NCBI GenBank assembly: GCA_030744635.1 | Contig: JASLQE010000398.1 | Span: forward strand, 1 to 6,060 | Source: Dehalococcoidia bacterium | GTDB lineage: Bacteria; Chloroflexota; Dehalococcoidia; JACVQG01; JAHKAY01 | Direction: 5' to 3' | DNA length: 6,060 nt | Part shown: in pieces, positions 4,603-6,060 of the stretch | Numbering within the stretch: position 1 is the stretch's first letter | Layout of the letters: the number at the start of each line of letters is the position of its first letter | Translations under genes and position numbers: made by a program | The notes under the pieces: generated by a model | Database searches by the model: none | What the model was told of the DNA's origin: nothing | Seen by the model: the letters and a program-made list of their open reading frames with translations, nothing else

Positions 4603-6060
4603 CTATTTTACCTTTTCCACCTTTACGGCACAAACCTTGAGCTCAGGGATTTTGGATACGGGATCCCGTGCGAAGTTGGTGACGATATTGGTGGGGGACT
4701 CGGTGAAGTGGAAGGTCATGGAGATAACCCCCGGTGGGCACACCTCGGTTATCAGGGCCTTGGCCTCCACCTCCCCCCTTCGGGAGGCCACACTTACCAG
4801 GTCGCCGCTGCCGATGCCCAGCTTCCCGGCATCCTGCGGGTTCATCTCCACCAGCTCACTCCCCCGGAGCTGGTTCAGCCCCTCCACCTTGCGGGTCATG
4901 GTGCCGGTGTGGAACTGGAACAGGCTGCGCTCGGTGGTGAGGATGAGGGGATAGTCCTTGTCGGCCTCCTCGTCCGGGGGCCGGTAGGTGAGGGGGGTGA
5001 AGGCGCCCTTACCGCGGGTGAACTTCTCGGTGTGCAGGATGGGGGTGCCGGGGTGGTCCGGGGAGGTGCAGGGCCACTGCAGCCCACCGGACTCGTCCAG
5101 GCGGTCAAAGGTGATACCGGCATATGTCGGCACCAGTCCGGCCACCTCGGCCATTATCTGGGAGGGGTGCTCGTAATCAAAGTCCTTGCCACCCAGCCTC
5201 TTTGCTACCTGGCTGACAATCCACCAGTCGGGCCTGGAGTCACCGTGGCAGGGGATGGCCTGGCGCACGCGCTGCACGCGTCGCTCGGTGTTAGTAAAGG
5301 TGCCGTCCTTCTCAGCGAAGGAGCAGGCGGGCAATACCACCGTGGCCAGTTGGGCGGTCTCGGTGAGGAACATGTCCTGGGCCACCAGGAACGGCAAGCC
5401 TTCAAGGGCCTCCTGGCACTTGTTCACGCACGGCTCGGAGCGAGCGAAGTTCTCACCCATGAGGTAGACGGCCTTTATGTTTCCCTTCTCAGCCTCTTCA
5501 ATAATCTCGCCCACGGTGAGGCCGGGCCAGGAGGGCAGCTCCACCCCCCACACCTCACCGAACTTATGGCGGGCCTCGGCGTTATCTACCCGCTGGTAGC
5601 CGGGGAGATAGTTGGGGAGGGCCCCCATATCGCAGGCCCCCTGCACATTGTTTTGGCCCAGCAGAGGGTTCACCCCGCCACCGGGCTTGCCCATGTTGCC
5701 GGTGAGCAGGGCCAGGTTGGCGGTGGCCCTCACATTATCGTGGCCGTGGGTGCTCTGGGCGATGCCAACGGCGTAGAGGATGGTGGCCGGCTTGTGAGTG
5801 GCATAGAGGCGGGCGGCGTCGGCAATCCTGTCCCAGCTTACGCCGGTGGCCTCTTCTACAAACTCGGGGGTGAACTCCCGGAGGGACTCCACCAGGGCAT
5901 CGTAGTTCTCACAGCGCTCCTGGATGAACCCCTGGTCCTGCAGGCCCTCTTCCACAATCACCCGTGCCATGCCCATCATAAGGGCCACATCGCTGCCGGG
6001 CCGGTGCTGAATGAAGACATCCGCGTAGCGGGCCAGCTCAATCTCCTTGGGGTTGGCGAC
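4603..6060 (-). CDS. fdhA: FdhA-like molybdopterin oxidoreductase large subunit, C-terminal ~485 residues (5' end outside window)
   Basis: The minus-strand frame is open from base 6060 to the TAG at 4603-4605. The first residue seen (VANPKEIELARYAD) aligns with about residue 200 of E. coli formate dehydrogenase H, so the N-terminal [4Fe-4S] domain and the Sec/Cys-His active site lie outside. Visible hallmarks are PGSDVALMMGMA (21-32), LALLTGNMGKPGGGVNP (116-132), GQNNVQGACDMGALP (135-149), QDMFLTETAQLATVVLPA (228-245) and GTFTNTERR (253-261). A C-terminal molybdopterin dinucleotide-binding domain (~370-485) ends near KIPELKVCAVKVE. This family oxidises formate to CO2 or the reverse at a Mo/W bis-MGD centre. 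Residue 134 is Leu, aligned without gaps to catalytic Arg333 of FdhF, so formate activity is doubtful. It is the first gene seen of a probable three-gene operon with the NfnA-like and B12-binding genes. Confidence 0.93.
   Translation of the reverse strand, partial: VANPKEIELARYADVFIQHRPGSDVALMMGMARVIVEEGLQDQGFIQERCENYDALVESLREFTPEFVEEATGVSWDRIADAARLYATHKPATILYAVGIAQSTHGHDNVRATANLALLTGNMGKPGGGVNPLLGQNNVQGACDMGALPNYLPGYQRVDNAEARHKFGEVWGVELPSWPGLTVGEIIEEAEKGNIKAVYLMGENFARSEPCVNKCQEALEGLPFLVAQDMFLTETAQLATVVLPACSFAEKDGTFTNTERRVQRVRQAIPCHGDSRPDWWIVSQVAKRLGGKDFDYEHPSQIMAEVAGLVPTYAGITFDRLDESGGLQWPCTSPDHPGTPILHTEKFTRGKGAFTPLTYRPPDEEADKDYPLILTTERSLFQFHTGTMTRKVEGLNQLRGSELVEMNPQDAGKLGIGSGDLVSVASRRGEVEAKALITEVCPPGVISMTFHFTESPTNIVTNFARDPVSKIPELKVCAVKVEKVK

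Noticed and set aside
4481..4954. Plus-strand ORF of 157 codons opposite the fdhA-like gene
   Set aside because: It is an antisense shadow of the well-supported FdhA-like frame in GC-rich DNA, and its translation shows no family motif.
1..6060. tRNA, rRNA, CRISPR array, insertion sequence or prophage signals
   Set aside because: No regularly spaced direct repeats, transposase or integrase motifs, or tRNA-like folds were seen on either strand.

Overview
The window is GC-rich, densely coding bacterial DNA with the gene set of an anaerobe or facultative anaerobe: a multihaem c-type cytochrome, an FdhA-type molybdopterin oxidoreductase, an NfnA-type FAD/[2Fe-2S] electron-transfer subunit, a cobalamin-binding acyl-CoA mutase-type subunit and an acyl-CoA dehydrogenase. 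The cytochrome and the overall style recall uncultured Chloroflexota (Dehalococcoidia/Anaerolineae), but that assignment is inferred from general family resemblance and is weak.

Plus strand, 1-3214. The window opens inside the last ~140 codons of an ABC-2 type transporter permease. It is followed by nested inverted repeats and a possible terminator, then by a multihaem cytochrome (11 CXXCH motifs) that lies in two different frames, has no signal peptide and may have a third frameshift at its C-terminus. It is best read as a decaying gene. After a ~150-bp gap comes an intact acyl-CoA dehydrogenase, then a 51-codon cysteine-containing ORF that looks like the tail of a larger protein.

Minus strand, 6060-3219. 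Three genes run in the same direction as a likely operon. They are an FdhA-like large subunit (its N-terminal ~200 residues lie outside the window), an NfnA-like FAD/NAD(P)/[2Fe-2S] subunit, and a stand-alone B12-binding domain protein with a TTG start and a strong ribosome binding site. The two strands converge, with only 4 nt between the stop codons at 3214 and 3219.

A working picture, which is inference, is a B12-dependent acyl-CoA carbon-skeleton rearrangement and acyl-CoA oxidation next to a molybdoenzyme/flavoprotein module that exchanges electrons with NAD(P)H or ferredoxin. Two enzymes lack residues that define their textbook activity. The FdhA-like protein has Leu where E. coli FdhF has catalytic Arg333. 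The acyl-CoA dehydrogenase has Ile and Thr at the two positions where the family normally supplies the catalytic glutamate. Either could mean a changed reaction, and these are the most interesting points in the window.
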